A stretch of 39,709 bases of DNA from positions 1 through 39,709 of the forward strand of contig NZ_ANAY01000046.1 of NCBI RefSeq assembly GCF_000340965.1, written 5' to 3'. The notes under the pieces are model-generated. The model was not told the origin of the DNA and did no database searches. It saw nothing but the letters and a program-made list of their open reading frames with translations. This document shows positions 39,650 through 39,709 of the stretch, piece by piece. A program made the translations under genes and the position numbers. Source of the stretch: Nocardiopsis kunsanensis DSM 44524. GTDB taxonomy: Bacteria > Actinomycetota > Actinomycetes > Streptosporangiales > Streptosporangiaceae. The first letter of the stretch is position 1. Each line of letters begins with the position of its first letter.

Positions 39650-39709
39650 GTGGACCTGACCGAAGTCGAAGAACTCCGCGAGGACCTCGACGCGTTCTGC
39701 GCCGAGGTC
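39650..39709 (+). mobile_element. Start of an IS701-family transposase gene, cut by the window edge
   Basis: A plus-strand GTG at 39650 opens a frame reading DLTEVEELREDLDAFCAEV to the last base. This strongly resembles the first 20 residues of actinobacterial IS701-type transposases. The IS end probably lies between 39600 and 39640, next to the truncated operon gene. Only 20 codons are visible. Confidence 0.55.

Overview
The window is high-GC DNA with dense genes on both strands, many GTG starts, AGGAGG-type ribosome sites and long GC-rich hairpins between genes. Gene content (RamB-type regulator beside isocitrate lyase, a 6C small RNA, an LCP-family envelope protein, VldE-like domains) points to an actinomycete. 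A Nocardiopsis-like or related Streptosporangiales genome is the best guess. This rests on recognised families and gene style, not on a database search.

Layout. 1-6.1 kb: minus-strand genes for a large tail-anchored protein with a tentative GAP1-N2-like N-terminus, a TetR regulator with a hotdog-fold partner, a CPBP-type membrane protease and a tiny acidic lipoprotein. 6.1-9.2 kb: isocitrate lyase (aceA) divergent from a RamB/ScfR-type regulator, the glyoxylate-shunt control pair. 9.3-11.5 kb: a two-gene operon for D-mannonate dehydratase and 2-keto-3-deoxygluconate kinase. 11.6-13.5 kb: remnant of a Bcr/CflA transporter beside an acyl-CoA dehydrogenase with a promoter and an overlapping palindrome. 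13.5-16.8 kb: a scar holding the C-terminus of a tyrosine integrase, an intact 849-bp IS5-family element with a frameshifted transposase, a truncated secreted protein, an orphan C-terminal fragment and an AtuA (DUF1446) gene that has lost its N-terminus. 16.8-21.2 kb: AtuA-like domain gene, CynX-type transporter divergent from an FCD/GntR regulator, RraA-like aldolase and a double-length Lrp regulator, plausibly a catabolic cluster. 21.6-25.4 kb: LCP protein, a His-rich membrane protein, a membrane-anchored VldE-like protein and dodecin.

25.7-26.1 kb carries a 6C-type small RNA with a Rho-independent terminator, followed by a 68-aa putative zinc protein. 26.2-30.5 kb, minus strand: mobA, rtcB, an amidohydrolase and moaA; moaA has a large inverted repeat upstream. 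30.8-36.1 kb: a monoacylglycerol-lipase-type hydrolase, a MocR/PdxR regulator divergent from a YczE-type membrane protein, and a GH15 trehalase/glucoamylase-like enzyme.

36.1-39.7 kb is a minus-strand operon that looks like accessory genes of a conjugation or cell-wall-remodelling locus: a small partial protein, a one-TM anchor separated from a lytic-transglycosylase/VldE-like protein by one base in a run of seven G, an Arg-rich repeat protein and another basic protein. Its upstream end is apparently cut by an IS701-type transposase that starts at the window edge. The most notable items are the G7 frame break, the 6C RNA with three TACA repeats at 10-bp spacing, the recurring intergenic TGTTACC motif, the moaA inverted repeat and the integrase/IS5 scar.
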